Below are positions 17,460 to 28,261 of a DNA stretch of 64,000 nt, one piece after another. The stretch's first letter is position 1; each line of letters opens with the position of its first letter. The notes beneath the pieces were generated by a model. That model ran no database searches and had not been told where the DNA came from. It worked only from the letters and a program-made list of their open reading frames with translations. The stretch is from Bacillus gobiensis (lineage in GTDB: Bacteria > Bacillota > Bacilli > Bacillales > Bacillaceae), in contig NZ_CP012600.1 in the NCBI RefSeq assembly GCF_001278705.1, positions 3,502,917-3,566,916 on the forward strand. Direction: 5' to 3'. Position numbers and translations under genes: made by a program.

Positions 17460-18254
17460 TTATATGGCAACTAAAGGGGTAGGTATCTTTGGATCGGTAT
17501 CATACAGTTCGAACGTTTCCCCCGTCACAAATCCTTTCGATGCAAGAGTTTGTTTGACAGACATTCTGGCCAGATCCTTCATATTGTTGTCTTGGCTTAA
17601 ATGCGCCAAGTAAATTCTCGAGGTTTGATCTCCGATTACATCCGTCATCGCAAGCGCCGCATCTTCGTTCGATACATGTCCCACATCACTTAATATTCTG
17701 CGCTTGATGTTCCACGGATATCTTCCCATTTGCAGCATTCCAACGTCATGATTGCTTTCAAATACAAATGCGTTTGCTGATCGGATGATCCCCTTCATCC
17801 GGTCACTGACATAGCCCGTGTCCGTCATTAATGCTAATTTTCTGCCGCCATAGTGAAACACGTAAAACATCGGTTCTGCCGCATCGTGTGAAACGCCGAA
17901 GGATTCAATATCCAATGAGCCAAAGGATTTCACTGCTTCCATCGGAAAAATAAATTTTTGGTCTGAATGAACAGTGCCAATCATATTTTCCATCGCTTTC
18001 CACGTTTTTTCATTCGCATAAATCGGAAGCTTATATTTTCTTGCGAGGACGCCAAGTCCCTTGATATGGTCGCTGTGTTCATGCGTGACAAAGATTCCGT
18101 CTAATTGATCCAGCTTTTTGCCGATCTGGCTCATCAGGCCTTCCATCGCTTTACCGCTTAATCCCGCATCCACCAAAAATGCATGGTCTTCGGTCTCTAG
18201 ATAAAAAGAGTTCCCCGTACTTCCGCTCGCGAGCACGCTGAATTGCAAGCTCAT
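17460..18254 (-). CDS. walJ: WalJ/YycJ metallo-beta-lactamase-fold hydrolase
   Basis: A 264-residue cytoplasmic protein with the metallo-beta-lactamase signature [11 protein letters not shown] (about residues 57-67) and further metal ligands SHDAAEP and MTDTGYV. YycJ-type proteins are thought to be 5'-3' DNA exonucleases or hydrolases that link wall signalling to replication; the exact role is unsettled. It is fifth in walR-walK-walH-walI-walJ, 15 bases after walI. Confidence 0.92.
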   Translation of the reverse strand: MSLQFSVLASGSTGNSFYLETEDHAFLVDAGLSGKAMEGLMSQIGKKLDQLDGIFVTHEHSDHIKGLGVLARKYKLPIYANEKTWKAMENMIGTVHSDQKFIFPMEAVKSFGSLDIESFGVSHDAAEPMFYVFHYGGRKLALMTDTGYVSDRMKGIIRSANAFVFESNHDVGMLQMGRYPWNIKRRILSDVGHVSNEDAALAMTDVIGDQTSRIYLAHLSQDNNMKDLARMSVKQTLASKGFVTGETFELYDTDPKIPTPLVAI

Positions 18255-18269
18255 ATTTCTCTCACTCCA

Positions 18270-19124
18270 TTATTCGTTTTCTTTCTGCTTTACTTCTCCT
18301 TTAATGATTTCACCATCAATTGCGTGAACCATAAATTCCTCGTATATTTCTTGTCCATTTTCATCTTTTCGCTTAATTTCGATGCGCCAAGCGGGAGCCA
18401 GATTTCGAAATGTGGGCAACGGATACTGCGTATAATAGCCTAATTCCCATTCAATAATTTCACTGTTTTCCTGCAGACGGCCTTGGCTGTAAATCACATT
18501 CACGGCTTCTGAAGCTGATAACATCGGCTCCGGATTCTCTAATTCTTTTATATCTGTCAGCATAGACTGAGTGTAGCCAGTCACTTCATTTTTGTCATTA
18601 TAATAAATCGTAATTTTCCCCATATTGGCATCGGTGCCCTCCCCTTCAAAGAGTGTTCGGCCATTATAGGTTTGATAATAAATAATTTGCCTGCTTACTT
18701 TATCTATCTTCCATAACTTATAGTTGTTTCCGTTTAATAGCTGCTTGGCGACAAATTCGTTTGCCCTGCTTGCAAGATCTGATTCTATTAACGCATACGG
18801 AGCCGTGAGACCCATGTTGAGTTCGTTGACAGGGTTGTCTTCTTTTGGTTCACTCAATGAATTTAACGGTTTTTGATTTCTTAACGATTCTATTTCTTCC
18901 TTGGAAAAGCTCTTTCTTTGAGCGGTAATGTACGAACCTTTTTCTACAGTCGTAGGCAGCCGTTTCAAATTTTTTATTCCTTCAGCTTCCATTTCTTGCT
19001 GACGGGTCATTTTTACAATATTTTCTGGTCGTTCTTCTTTCTTTTTAAAATATTCGACTGCGAGAAAGATATCGAGTATCAGGAAGGCAATGATGAAAAT
19101 TGTTGTTGTTTTACTCCACTCCAC
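18270..19124 (-). CDS. walI: WalI/YycI, regulator of WalK
   Basis: A protein of about 284 residues with one N-terminal transmembrane helix (TTTIFIIAFLILDIFLAVEY) and an extracellular domain of the YycI type. WalI and WalH together bind the WalK sensor kinase in the membrane and restrain it. The GTG at 19124 is preferred over the ATG at 19142. It gives the conserved start MEWSKTTTIF and has AAGGG 8 bases upstream. It overlaps the end of walH by 14 bases, so translation is coupled. Confidence 0.9.
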   Translation of the reverse strand: MEWSKTTTIFIIAFLILDIFLAVEYFKKKEERPENIVKMTRQQEMEAEGIKNLKRLPTTVEKGSYITAQRKSFSKEEIESLRNQKPLNSLSEPKEDNPVNELNMGLTAPYALIESDLASRANEFVAKQLLNGNNYKLWKIDKVSRQIIYYQTYNGRTLFEGEGTDANMGKITIYYNDKNEVTGYTQSMLTDIKELENPEPMLSASEAVNVIYSQGRLQENSEIIEWELGYYTQYPLPTFRNLAPAWRIEIKRKDENGQEIYEEFMVHAIDGEIIKGEVKQKENE

Positions 19125-20469
19125 TGCCTTCACCCTTTTCATTCATTAGATTCTCCGTAAGCAGAACGATTTGACCATTTTTAAGAACCAGTGACCAGAC
19201 TGGTGTTGCTACTACATAACGGTCTTGTTCACTCGGAGATAACATATATGCTGGCGTAATCTGATCAATATCATCAAACTTGTACATACTCTGATCCTTA
19301 AGCCACTTCACGAGCTCACTGCCGCTCATTATTTCCGTATCGTTTGTTTCAAGCGGAATATCGTCAAGACTAAAGGTCGGTCTTTTATAATCCCATAATT
19401 CTTCATTGGACCATTGCAATTCAATCGATGGGATGCCATAAGAATTATCAGGATTGTTTAATACCGGAACGTGGTCCATTTCCATATTGAAGTAAACTTC
19501 CTGCCGGTCCGTCATATAAAAAAACTGGTAGTTGTCCGTCCATCCTCCATGGCTGTTTAAATATTCAAGACTCCGTCTAATAAGCTGGGCACTAGGCAAG
19601 GTTGTTGTCGGAGTGATTTTCCGATTTTGGAATTGAAGCTGTTTTTGACTCGGGATAATCTGAAGCAACTTGATTCCATCTGTAAAAAGTGTTTTGTTAA
19701 AGCCTGATTCCTGCTTCACATATTTTAGATTATCAAACAGCGCGCTTTTAAAAGTTTCCGATGAATAGTTCTTTGTTGCAAAAAGCTTTCTGTCCATGTG
19801 CAACGGTTGATTTGGTAAAAAAAACTGTTTCTGCTTTTGCTCAAGGTCTTCCGTAAAATAGGTCGGATAGTTTTGTTTATTGTTATCTACTTCTGCCATC
19901 AAATTCTGAAAGTCTGCCGCTTCAACGGTAGCTTCAATAACAACTTGCTGTGAGGATGAAACTAAATAAATTCGTTTGTTCGAGTCATATGATAGACTCG
20001 GAATAACAATTTGATCAAATGATTTCGCTTCATAGGATTCGTCCGTCCATTGAAACAATGATCGAAAAAGATCTATTGGGAGTTCGTCACTAAAGGAAAG
20101 GACAAGCTTCGTGCTGCCGTCTTCCCCATATAACCATGAGGGAAAATTAATGTCATCCTGGTTCATTGATTCAGAAATATTTCTCGTATTCGTAACGTTC
20201 CACTTTCTGATTTTTTCCCATACTTTATCAAAATCATCAGATTGGTTCAGTCCGTAGTGCAATCCGTTATTGTGAAAAAACATTTGATTAGGTCTGACTA
20301 AATCACTCAAATCTCTTTTCTCAGTACTGATAACTTCTTTCTCTGACGTCTCAGACTCAGAACCAGTTGCCTGATTTAACGGCTGATAAGTCCAAATATT
20401 ATAGGTGAAAAAACAGCTAACTAATATCAGAAAAATCAAAAAGTATGATTTCAGAGTTTCACGATTCAT
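19111..20469 (-). CDS. walH: WalH/YycH, regulator of WalK
   Basis: A protein of about 452 residues with an N-terminal signal anchor (LKSYFLIFLILVSCFFTYNIW) and a large extracytoplasmic YycH domain. It forms a ternary complex with WalI and WalK and tunes WalK activity. The ATG at 20469 overlaps the end of walK by 11 bases and has GAGG upstream. The ATG at 20478 has no spaced ribosome binding site. The second ATG also gives the conserved MNRETLK start. Confidence 0.92.
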   Translation of the reverse strand: MNRETLKSYFLIFLILVSCFFTYNIWTYQPLNQATGSESETSEKEVISTEKRDLSDLVRPNQMFFHNNGLHYGLNQSDDFDKVWEKIRKWNVTNTRNISESMNQDDINFPSWLYGEDGSTKLVLSFSDELPIDLFRSLFQWTDESYEAKSFDQIVIPSLSYDSNKRIYLVSSSQQVVIEATVEAADFQNLMAEVDNNKQNYPTYFTEDLEQKQKQFFLPNQPLHMDRKLFATKNYSSETFKSALFDNLKYVKQESGFNKTLFTDGIKLLQIIPSQKQLQFQNRKITPTTTLPSAQLIRRSLEYLNSHGGWTDNYQFFYMTDRQEVYFNMEMDHVPVLNNPDNSYGIPSIELQWSNEELWDYKRPTFSLDDIPLETNDTEIMSGSELVKWLKDQSMYKFDDIDQITPAYMLSPSEQDRYVVATPVWSLVLKNGQIVLLTENLMNEKGEGSGVE

Positions 20470-22306
20470 CCCACTCATCCTCTAGCTCTTCCCTGTATGG
20501 CAAAGTAAAAGTTATTTTTGTTCCCTTCCCTTCTTCGCTCTCAGCCCAAATATCACCGCCGTGGGCTTGTACCATTTCTTTGGCTATTGCTAAACCAAGG
20601 CCGGTTCCCCCAAGCTTTCTCGTTCTTGCTTTGTCCACTCGGTAAAATCGCTCGAAAATTTTATCAATATCCTTTTTCGGTATGCCTACTCCTTCGTCTT
20701 TTACACTGATATAAAGAAGCTGCTCCTGCTCATTCGCATTCACCTTAAAGGTAATATGTCCGCCTTCGGGAGAATATTTCAATGCATTGGAAATGATATT
20801 GTCGAGGATCTGGATAATCTTATCCTGATCAATTTCGACGTAATATTCTTTTATCGGTACCTCCCGTATAAAGTCAACATGCTGCTCCTTCGTCATTTCA
20901 AACCGGTCTATAACGAGCAGCATCAGGCGTGGAAAGTTAATCCATTCTCGATTGAACTGGTAATCCTTGCTGTCAAACTTGCTGAGCTGAAGCAAATCAT
21001 TCACCAAACGGATCATTCGTTCCGTTTCATTTTGAGTGACACTTAAAAAACGCGGAGCCAGGTCTTTATTCTCAAGCGCACCTTCCGCCAATGCTTCCAA
21101 GTAGCTTCTGATCGTTGTTAGCGGCGTACGCAGTTCATGAGATACATTTGCAACAAATTCTCTTCTCTCTTGATCTATTTTTTCCTGCTCTGTCACATCA
21201 TAGATTACAGCAATCAAACCCTCGTTGATTCCGTGTTCTTTTTGAATGACCGAGAAATTTACGCGGAGAACAGAAACGTCTCCGTCCTTTTCAATTTCTA
21301 ATACGAGTGACTCCTGCTGAAGTTCAAGCAGGTTTTCAAATGTGTAATGATCATCTAACCCTAGCAAGGACGTAATCGGCATCTCCAAGGCAGTTTCACG
21401 TGAAACATTTAATAGTTCCAAAGCAGGGCTATTTAACAAAACAATGGCGCCGTTGCTGTTCGTAGCGATAACCCCGTCCGTCATATAGGCAATAACCGAC
21501 GAAAGTTTTTTTCGTTCGCCTTCAGTCATCAGCTGTGCCTCTTCCAGCTCATGAGTCAAATGATTAAACGAGCTTGCCAGCTGGCCGATTTCATCGAAGC
21601 CATAGATTTTAACCTTCCGTGAAAAGTTCCCTTTGGCCAGCTCCACTGCTTGTTTTCTCATATCCGTTAAAGGGTGGGTAATCGTTCTCGCAAGAAACAC
21701 TCCAAGTGCAGCAGTAACGACTAACGCCATTCCCGTACCTGAGGCAAGAATCCCGTTTATTGTTGTTATCTGTCCATAGACATTGTCCATCGATGAAAGA
21801 ACATATATCGCACCCAGGTTTTCCTGAGACTCCCTCGATTTAATTGGAGTCACTGTGATGAGTACCCTTCGATCGTTTTCGTCGTCATAATATTGTTTAC
21901 TATTTGTCTTCTCAGGATTGATGAGAAAATTTTTGATGATCGACTCTCTTATTTTTTTCCCAACGATATCTGAATTTGTGCTGTCGGACTTCGTAATGAC
22001 ATCACTGAACGAATTAAGAACGCGTATTTCAAGGATTTCTTCTCTTCTGGTATTGGCCAATACCCGATTAATATCTTCTTCTAAAGTCGGTGTGCTTTCA
22101 TTTCTTGATTTGCTCATTTCTTGTTCAACATTATATGAAAGAACGTCGATCCATTGGTTTGTTGAATCTTTATACGTATTAACGAGAGAAGTTTCAAGCT
22201 GCCGTACGAAGTACACGCCGATAATTTGTATAGCAATGACGAGAAGCAGCACAAATATCGCGGCAAACTTGAAATGTATGGATCGAAAAAATCCAACCTT
22301 GTTCAT
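20459..22306 (-). CDS. walK: WalK (YycG) essential sensor histidine kinase
   Basis: A 615-residue membrane kinase controlling cell-wall hydrolases. Domain order: helix 1 (about 10-33), an extracytoplasmic Cache-like domain (about 35-180), helix 2 (about 185-205), HAMP (about 206-258), PAS (about 265-370), the dimerisation/phosphoacceptor domain with His390 in VSHELRTPLTT, and a HATPase with the N box and the GTGLGLAIAKEM G box. It starts 5 bases after walR. A parS-like site lies inside the gene and encodes residues about 300-305. Confidence 0.96.
   Translation of the reverse strand: MNKVGFFRSIHFKFAAIFVLLLVIAIQIIGVYFVRQLETSLVNTYKDSTNQWIDVLSYNVEQEMSKSRNESTPTLEEDINRVLANTRREEILEIRVLNSFSDVITKSDSTNSDIVGKKIRESIIKNFLINPEKTNSKQYYDDENDRRVLITVTPIKSRESQENLGAIYVLSSMDNVYGQITTINGILASGTGMALVVTAALGVFLARTITHPLTDMRKQAVELAKGNFSRKVKIYGFDEIGQLASSFNHLTHELEEAQLMTEGERKKLSSVIAYMTDGVIATNSNGAIVLLNSPALELLNVSRETALEMPITSLLGLDDHYTFENLLELQQESLVLEIEKDGDVSVLRVNFSVIQKEHGINEGLIAVIYDVTEQEKIDQERREFVANVSHELRTPLTTIRSYLEALAEGALENKDLAPRFLSVTQNETERMIRLVNDLLQLSKFDSKDYQFNREWINFPRLMLLVIDRFEMTKEQHVDFIREVPIKEYYVEIDQDKIIQILDNIISNALKYSPEGGHITFKVNANEQEQLLYISVKDEGVGIPKKDIDKIFERFYRVDKARTRKLGGTGLGLAIAKEMVQAHGGDIWAESEEGKGTKITFTLPYREELEDEWDES
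21392..21407. other. parS-like site inside walK
   Basis: AGTTTCACGTGAAACA matches the parS consensus at 15 of 16 positions; only the first base differs. The central 14 bases are a perfect palindrome. It encodes N-V-S-R-E-T of WalK. Confidence 0.75.
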
Positions 22307-22310
22307 AAAG

Positions 22311-23018
22311 CTAATCCTGCTCCGGATTTCTTAAGTAGTAACCCACTCCGCGCCTTGTTACGATCCAGCTTGGATGACTCGGGTTATCTTCAATTTTTTC
22401 CCTAAGTCTTCGAACGGTAACGTCTACTGTCCGTACATCACCAAAATAATCATATCCCCATACCGTTTGCAGCAAATGCTCGCGGGTCATGACTTGTCCA
22501 ATGTGCTTTGCTAAATAATGAAGAAGCTCAAACTCACGGTGAGTCAGTTCAATCGTCACATCTCTTTTCGATACGACGTAAGCATCCGGGAAAATAACTA
22601 AAGACCCGATGTGAATTTCGTTAGATGTTACTTCTTCCTCAGGGGCAGCAATTGTATTTTGCCTGCGTAAATTAGCTTTCACACGCGCTAAGAGCTCTCT
22701 CGTACTAAAAGGCTTTGTGACATAGTCATCGGCACCGAGCTCCAGTCCGATCACTTTATCAATTTCCGAATCCTTTGCCGTCAGCATAATAATCGGCATG
22801 TCGTATTTCTTGCGTACTTCACGGCATACCTCTACTCCATCCTTATTAGGAAGCATAATATCGAGCAATATCAAATCCGGCTGAAGCTCCTCTGTCATTT
22901 CAATCGCCTCATTTCCATCATAGGCACAATGAACCTCAAACCCCTCTTTTCGAAGGTTAAATTCTAATATATCTGCAATCGGTTTTTCATCATCGACAAC
23001 CAAAATCTTTTTTTCCAT
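22311..23018 (-). CDS. walR: WalR (YycF) essential response regulator
   Basis: A 235-residue OmpR-type response regulator with a receiver domain (1-120, phosphoacceptor Asp53 in LLDIML, Lys in TKPFS) and a winged-helix DNA-binding domain (about 135-233, [12 protein letters not shown]). It activates or represses autolysin genes when phosphorylated by WalK. The ATG at 23018 has AAGGAGG 9 bases upstream and gives the conserved [11 protein letters not shown]. The longer open frame upstream is not translated. It is first in the wal operon. Confidence 0.97.
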   Translation of the reverse strand: MEKKILVVDDEKPIADILEFNLRKEGFEVHCAYDGNEAIEMTEELQPDLILLDIMLPNKDGVEVCREVRKKYDMPIIMLTAKDSEIDKVIGLELGADDYVTKPFSTRELLARVKANLRRQNTIAAPEEEVTSNEIHIGSLVIFPDAYVVSKRDVTIELTHREFELLHYLAKHIGQVMTREHLLQTVWGYDYFGDVRTVDVTVRRLREKIEDNPSHPSWIVTRRGVGYYLRNPEQD

Positions 23019-23334
23019 TGCCTGTAACCTCCTTGATGCTTTTCCTTCTATTATCGTATATCTTTCGTAGTATATCCTGAAATATCGAGCAAATAAGCAA
23101 GGTCTCAATCATTATAACGTTTATGTCCACAAATATTAAAAAATCCTATTTGTCCTAAAAGAGGATATCTCATTTATTGTACCATATGGTTCTATGATAT
23201 GAGGGATCTATCAGTGTTTTCCATTCTTCAGTGATCGCCTCTTACTTTCATTTGAACTTGTATGACTATTATATCAGCCACTAGAAACCAGGGTGACTAT
23301 GGGTTCGCCTTCGTTCATTTGTTGTTGTTAAATA
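23019..23334. other. Upstream region of the wal operon
   Basis: No gene is seen. On the minus strand TATACT at about 23062-23067 could be a -10 box for walR, with only a poor -35 (TTGCTT). Nothing else is recognised. Confidence 0.4.
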
Positions 23335-23361
23335 AGAAAAAACTCCAGAGATGACTGGAGT
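23335..23361 (-). terminator. Terminator of the M23 peptidase gene
   Basis: ACTCCAG and CTGGAGT pair around six bases, followed on the minus strand by TTTTTTC, right after the stop codon. Confidence 0.8.
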
Positions 23362-23363
23362 AT

Positions 23364-24773
23364 CTATTTATTCACATATTTCAGAGGGTTTTGCAGCGTT
23401 CCGTTTTCATATACTTCAAAGTGCAAATGGGTGCCTGTCGAATTTCCGGTTGACCCCATTACACCTATTTTCTGCCCTTTTGTTACGATATCGCCAACAG
23501 ATACATCTATCGAGTTGAGATGCGCATACACGGTCTCCATTCCGTTGTTATGGTTAATTGTCACTTTATTGCCGTAACCGCCATCTTCACCGGCTGAGAC
23601 CACTCTTCCATTGTCTGCTGCTTTAATCTCATCATTGCTTGGGCCCGCGATATCAATTCCTTTGTGCATTTTCCCCCATCTATGCCCCAATTTGCTTGAA
23701 ACAATTCCACCGTTAGCCGGCCAAGCGAAATCTCCTGTCCCTTTTTCCGGAATGATCTTGGTGCCGATCGTTTCCTTTTCTTTGACAGGCTCTTTTAAAA
23801 TCTCTTCATCTTCTGATTCCCGATTTGTTTCTTTTCCATTTTCTAAGACAAGGGAGTAAGTGGTTTCTTTTTCACCATTTTCTCCTTTTTCTCGAACGAT
23901 TTTTTCGCCTTTAGGAAGTGACGGGTCCTCTGTTGTCTCTGTTTGAAAATTGATTTGTTCTTTTTCTTTTTTTTCTGCTTTGACGATAACTTTTACAAAT
24001 GGTTCATACATTTGAATATGTACCGCATCACCCGGTTTGATTTTGCTTTCTTCCTTTAAACCCGGGTTTAGTTTCAAAAGCTCTTCTAAAGAAAGGTCAT
24101 AAAGAGCGGCAATTTCCCCGACAGTATCCCCTGCTTGGACCTTATAATCCTTATTCGCAAGTGTTCCTTTTTCAATAAGCTTCGTTGCTTGTTCGACATT
24201 TAGGACGTCTTCCGGCGGAATATTTTTCTGAATGATGGAAACGTTTTTGGAAAGCGATACATCAAAAATGGACATATCTTTTTCATTAATCGGTTCCTTT
24301 TTATCGTTTTCAAGTTGCTTTAGAGTTTTATCTGAAACGTACTTTTTCTTTATGTTTTCTATAGCATGTTCAGCATCCTCTTTACTTTGCAGATAAGCTA
24401 CTTCCTCTCCCTCAATTGTAAGGGCATATCCTTCTGTTAAAACGGGAAGCTCGTGATCCAGCCTTTCAAGCGTTTGTTGATTATCAGATTGCGGATGAAA
24501 CGTTTGGTTGCTTACAACACGGATCGGCTCTGTAGTCAAAGATAGATTTTTAAATTCCCGCTGCGCTTTTCTAGTTTTCTCTTCCGCAAATTCATCAACT
24601 AATTTTTTATCGCTAACAGTACCTATGTACTTATCATTTACGAAAATAAGAAATACATTGTCTTCTTCTTCTGCAGATGCTGAAGATATTGAAAAAGCTA
24701 GTGAGCTTAATAGTACGATCGGTATTAGTATCTGTTTAAACCGCTTTCGCAGTTTACGTCTGTCATTGTTCAA
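23364..24773 (-). CDS. Secreted M23 peptidoglycan endopeptidase with LysM
   Basis: A 469-residue secreted wall hydrolase. A signal peptide (FKQILIPIVLLSSLAFSISSASA, cut near residue 35) is followed by a long helical region and a LysM domain (YKVQAGDTVGEIAALYDLSL...KPGD). A G5-like segment follows, then a C-terminal M23 zinc peptidase with HRWGKMHKGID (His, Asp) and HLHFEV (HxH). The start is TTG at 24773, since GGAGGT lies 6 bases upstream; the longer frame lacks a site. It is just upstream of walR and read in the same direction, but with its own terminator. It may belong to the WalR regulon (inference). Confidence 0.88.
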   Translation of the reverse strand: MNNDRRKLRKRFKQILIPIVLLSSLAFSISSASAEEEDNVFLIFVNDKYIGTVSDKKLVDEFAEEKTRKAQREFKNLSLTTEPIRVVSNQTFHPQSDNQQTLERLDHELPVLTEGYALTIEGEEVAYLQSKEDAEHAIENIKKKYVSDKTLKQLENDKKEPINEKDMSIFDVSLSKNVSIIQKNIPPEDVLNVEQATKLIEKGTLANKDYKVQAGDTVGEIAALYDLSLEELLKLNPGLKEESKIKPGDAVHIQMYEPFVKVIVKAEKKEKEQINFQTETTEDPSLPKGEKIVREKGENGEKETTYSLVLENGKETNRESEDEEILKEPVKEKETIGTKIIPEKGTGDFAWPANGGIVSSKLGHRWGKMHKGIDIAGPSNDEIKAADNGRVVSAGEDGGYGNKVTINHNNGMETVYAHLNSIDVSVGDIVTKGQKIGVMGSTGNSTGTHLHFEVYENGTLQNPLKYVNK

Positions 24774-24954
24774 GACTTTACCTCCAAAGAAAAATAGGCA
24801 AAAAGTCACATTTCTAGGCAATGATAACTTTCCTGCTTAACTAAAATACCATATTGAATCGATGCTTATATTACTCGTTACAAAAATGTAATAGGAATGT
24901 ATAAATGACGTTACAAACTTTATGGGTTATATTACCAAAAGAGGGGAGAGTAAG

Positions 24955-24992
24955 AAGAAAATAAAACGCATCAGCTGTAGTCAGCCAACACG
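24955..24992 (-). terminator. Terminator of the tRNA cluster
   Basis: On the minus strand CGTGTTGGCTG and CAGCTGATGCG pair (several G-U) around a 4-base loop, followed by TTTTATTTTC, 10 bases after tRNA-Phe. Confidence 0.6.
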
Positions 24993-25001
24993 CTTTGGAA
25001 G

Positions 25002-25074
<73 letters not shown>

Positions 25075-25123
25075 GTACACTATGTAATTGCTGTTTATCC
25101 TTCGTCAAAATCTACAGTACCTA

Positions 25124-25158
25124 TCTTTAGAAGGCTGTCGTGGGCAGCCCCCTAAAGA
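25124..25158 (-). other. Strong hairpin in the Glu-Phe tRNA spacer
   Basis: TCTTTAG-aa-GGCTG, a 7-base loop, then CAGCC-cc-CTAAAGA forms a 12-bp interrupted stem in the 110-base spacer. No T-run follows. It may guide processing of the tRNA precursor or be an attenuator. Confidence 0.5.
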
Positions 25159-25184
25159 CAAGTGAGGATTAAAAGATAAAGCAA

Positions 25185-25256
25185 TGACCCGTACGGGATT
25201 CGAACCCGTGTTACCGCCGTGAAAGGGCGGTGTCTTAACCGCTTGACCAACGGGCC
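25185..25256 (-). tRNA. tRNA-Glu (TTC)
   Basis: A 72-base cloverleaf beginning GGCCCGTTGGTCAAG, with anticodon loop CTTTCAC (UUC) and T arm GGTTCGAATCC. CCA is not encoded. It is the middle gene of the Lys-Glu-Phe cluster. Confidence 0.97.
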
Positions 25257-25273
25257 TTCATTTAACGAAAAAA

Positions 25274-25349
25274 TGGTGAGCCATGAAGGACTCGAACCTT
25301 CGACCCTCTGATTAAAAGTCAGATGCTCTACCGACTGAGCTAATGGCTC
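25274..25349 (-). tRNA. tRNA-Lys (TTT)
   Basis: A 76-base gene with encoded CCA, acceptor GAGCCAT/ATGGCTC, anticodon loop CTTTTAA (UUU) and T arm GGTTCGAGTCC. It is first in the cluster, 17 bases before tRNA-Glu. Confidence 0.97.
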
Positions 25350-25465
25350 TTGCTATATAACACTCTTTGGATACTAGATAATTACGACGTCTCCATCTCG
25401 GGAAGCAATCCTAGAAGCAGCTCAATGGATACTTGCTTTGAAGACTGAGTTAAAAGAGCTTCATC

Positions 25466-25506
25466 CAAAAATATAAATCTCGTAAACAACAACGAGATTT
25501 ATATTA
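25466..25506 (-). terminator. Terminator of the GNAT gene
   Basis: AATATAAATCTCGT and ACGAGATTTATATT form a perfect 14-bp stem with an 8-base loop (25471-25506). On the minus strand a short T-run follows. It lies about 85 bases after the acetyltransferase stop. Confidence 0.65.
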
Positions 25507-25590
25507 TCACAGAATGATAAAGTGAGGCAATATCTTTTTTCACTTAAACTAAATATTCTTCAAAAAAGGGGGCATGAGCGCAGGAGCTTC

Positions 25591-26076
25591 CTATTTATTT
25601 TTTGCTGTTTCACTGGTAGTTATAAGCTTATGAACTGATTCTCTATACACCTTAAAGCCTTTATTTTTATAAAATTTTTTGGCTTCACCATTTTGGGTCC
25701 AATAGTCAAGCTTCACCTCAGAAGCACCATGCTCAACCGCTATCTGATCGATCTTTTCTAATAGCATTGAGCCGCAGCCCTTATTTCGATAGGAATCAAG
25801 CACACCAATTTGATGGACATAAATAGATGTATAGGCCTTTTTAAAAGGGTTTTTTGGGGATTTTTTTATTTCAATCCAGGCATAGCCAAATGGTTTTTCT
25901 TCTTCAATAAGGAGAAAGAGGTGCTCCGGCTTTTGGATAATCCTGTTAAAAAAGTCTTTGATGTCGTCGAAACAATAAGGATTAAAGTTTTCTGGAGATA
26001 ATGTATGATGAAGCTCTTGTACTGGCTGGTTGAGCCGGGCGATGATATCGGCATCTTGAGTTAAAGTAATCTTCAT
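25591..26076 (-). CDS. GNAT-family N-acetyltransferase
   Basis: A 161-residue acetyl-CoA-dependent acetyltransferase. The acetyl-CoA loop reads QIGVLDSYRNKGCGSMLLEK (about residues 89-108; form Q-x-x-G-x-G/C). The C-terminal motif B follows as EAKKFYKNKGFKVY. The acceptor substrate is unknown. AGAGG lies about 10 bases before the ATG. It is a single gene between purA and the tRNA cluster; the B. subtilis region carries yycN here, but identity is not certain. Confidence 0.82.
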   Translation of the reverse strand: MKITLTQDADIIARLNQPVQELHHTLSPENFNPYCFDDIKDFFNRIIQKPEHLFLLIEEEKPFGYAWIEIKKSPKNPFKKAYTSIYVHQIGVLDSYRNKGCGSMLLEKIDQIAVEHGASEVKLDYWTQNGEAKKFYKNKGFKVYRESVHKLITTSETAKNK

Positions 26077-26203
26077 TTTGGATAATCCTCTCCATTTTTT
26101 CTTTATTATACAAGATAGAGATATTTTATCCGCCCGTTTTCAGAATATATCCTCCCATGGCACCAATTTTTCTGCTTATATACCCGCCCTACGCGTCTTC
26201 ATG

Positions 26204-26233
26204 CAAAAAAACCCTCTGCACACTGGCAGAGGA
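26204..26233 (-). terminator. purA terminator
   Basis: CCTCTGC and GCAGAGG pair around six bases; on the minus strand TTTTTTT follows. Confidence 0.9.
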
Positions 26234-26248
26234 TTTTCGATCACTATA

Positions 26249-27671
<1,423 letters not shown>

Positions 27672-27762
27672 AGAACTGTTTTTGTTAGATAAATTTACAG
27701 ACTAGCAGGATAAAGTTTACCAGTATAATAGATATATAGATGATAGAAAGGAATCGTTGAAC

Positions 27763-28224
27763 ATGCCAATTATCGAACAAAAAATATGGATCAACGCTCC
27801 GATTGAAATTTGCTTTGACAGCGCCAGGAACGTTGGCATTCACACGAAAACCCTTCAAACAACAAAAGAAAAGGCGATTGCAGGAGTAACCAATGGATTG
27901 ATGGGAGAAGGAGACACTGTCACATGGGAAGCTGTTCATTTCGGTATCCGCCAAAGGCTTACTGCAAAAATCACCAGAATGGAAAAACCTCATTATTTTA
28001 CGGATATGATGGTCAAAGGTGCTTTTTCTTCCTTCACACATCACCATTTATTCAATCAGCATGCCGGGGGCACCATGATAACCGATATCTTTGAATATAA
28101 GTCGCCGTTTGGTTTACTCGGCGTGCTTGCAGATAAGCTGTTTTTAGAAAAATACATGAGAAGGCTGCTATTCGATCGGGCAATTTCTCTGAAAAAGATT
28201 GCAGAAAACGATGATGAAAAATAG
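27763..28224 (+). CDS. SRPBCC/START-like ligand-binding protein
   Basis: A 153-residue cytoplasmic protein of the polyketide cyclase/START-like superfamily. It shows the typical start PIIEQKIWINAPIEICFDSAR, a middle GEGDTVTWEAVHFG strand pair and a long C-terminal helix. These proteins bind a small hydrophobic ligand in a deep groove; no substrate is known. The ATG at 27763 is chosen; a TTG two codons earlier is possible (AAAGGA lies upstream of both). TATAAT at 27724-27729 is a likely -10 box. It is divergent from purA and convergent with dnaC. Confidence 0.75.
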   Translation: MPIIEQKIWINAPIEICFDSARNVGIHTKTLQTTKEKAIAGVTNGLMGEGDTVTWEAVHFGIRQRLTAKITRMEKPHYFTDMMVKGAFSSFTHHHLFNQHAGGTMITDIFEYKSPFGLLGVLADKLFLEKYMRRLLFDRAISLKKIAENDDEK

Positions 28225-28261
28225 CTAAAAAGCCTTTTCCTAAGAAAAAGCTTTTTGGCTA
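28222..28261. terminator. Bidirectional terminator overlapping two stops
   Basis: TAGCTAAAAAGCCTTTTC and GAAAAAGCTTTTTGGCTA form an 18-bp stem with two G-U pairs around a 4-base loop. It overlaps the stop codons of both the START-like gene and dnaC. Confidence 0.75.

Noticed and set aside
23019..23363. Riboswitch or T-box upstream of the wal operon
   Set aside because: No conserved T-box or riboswitch core motif could be found in the leader.
25124..25158. tRNA spacer hairpin as a fourth, decayed tRNA
   Set aside because: It lacks D, anticodon and T-arm features; only a single interrupted stem is present.
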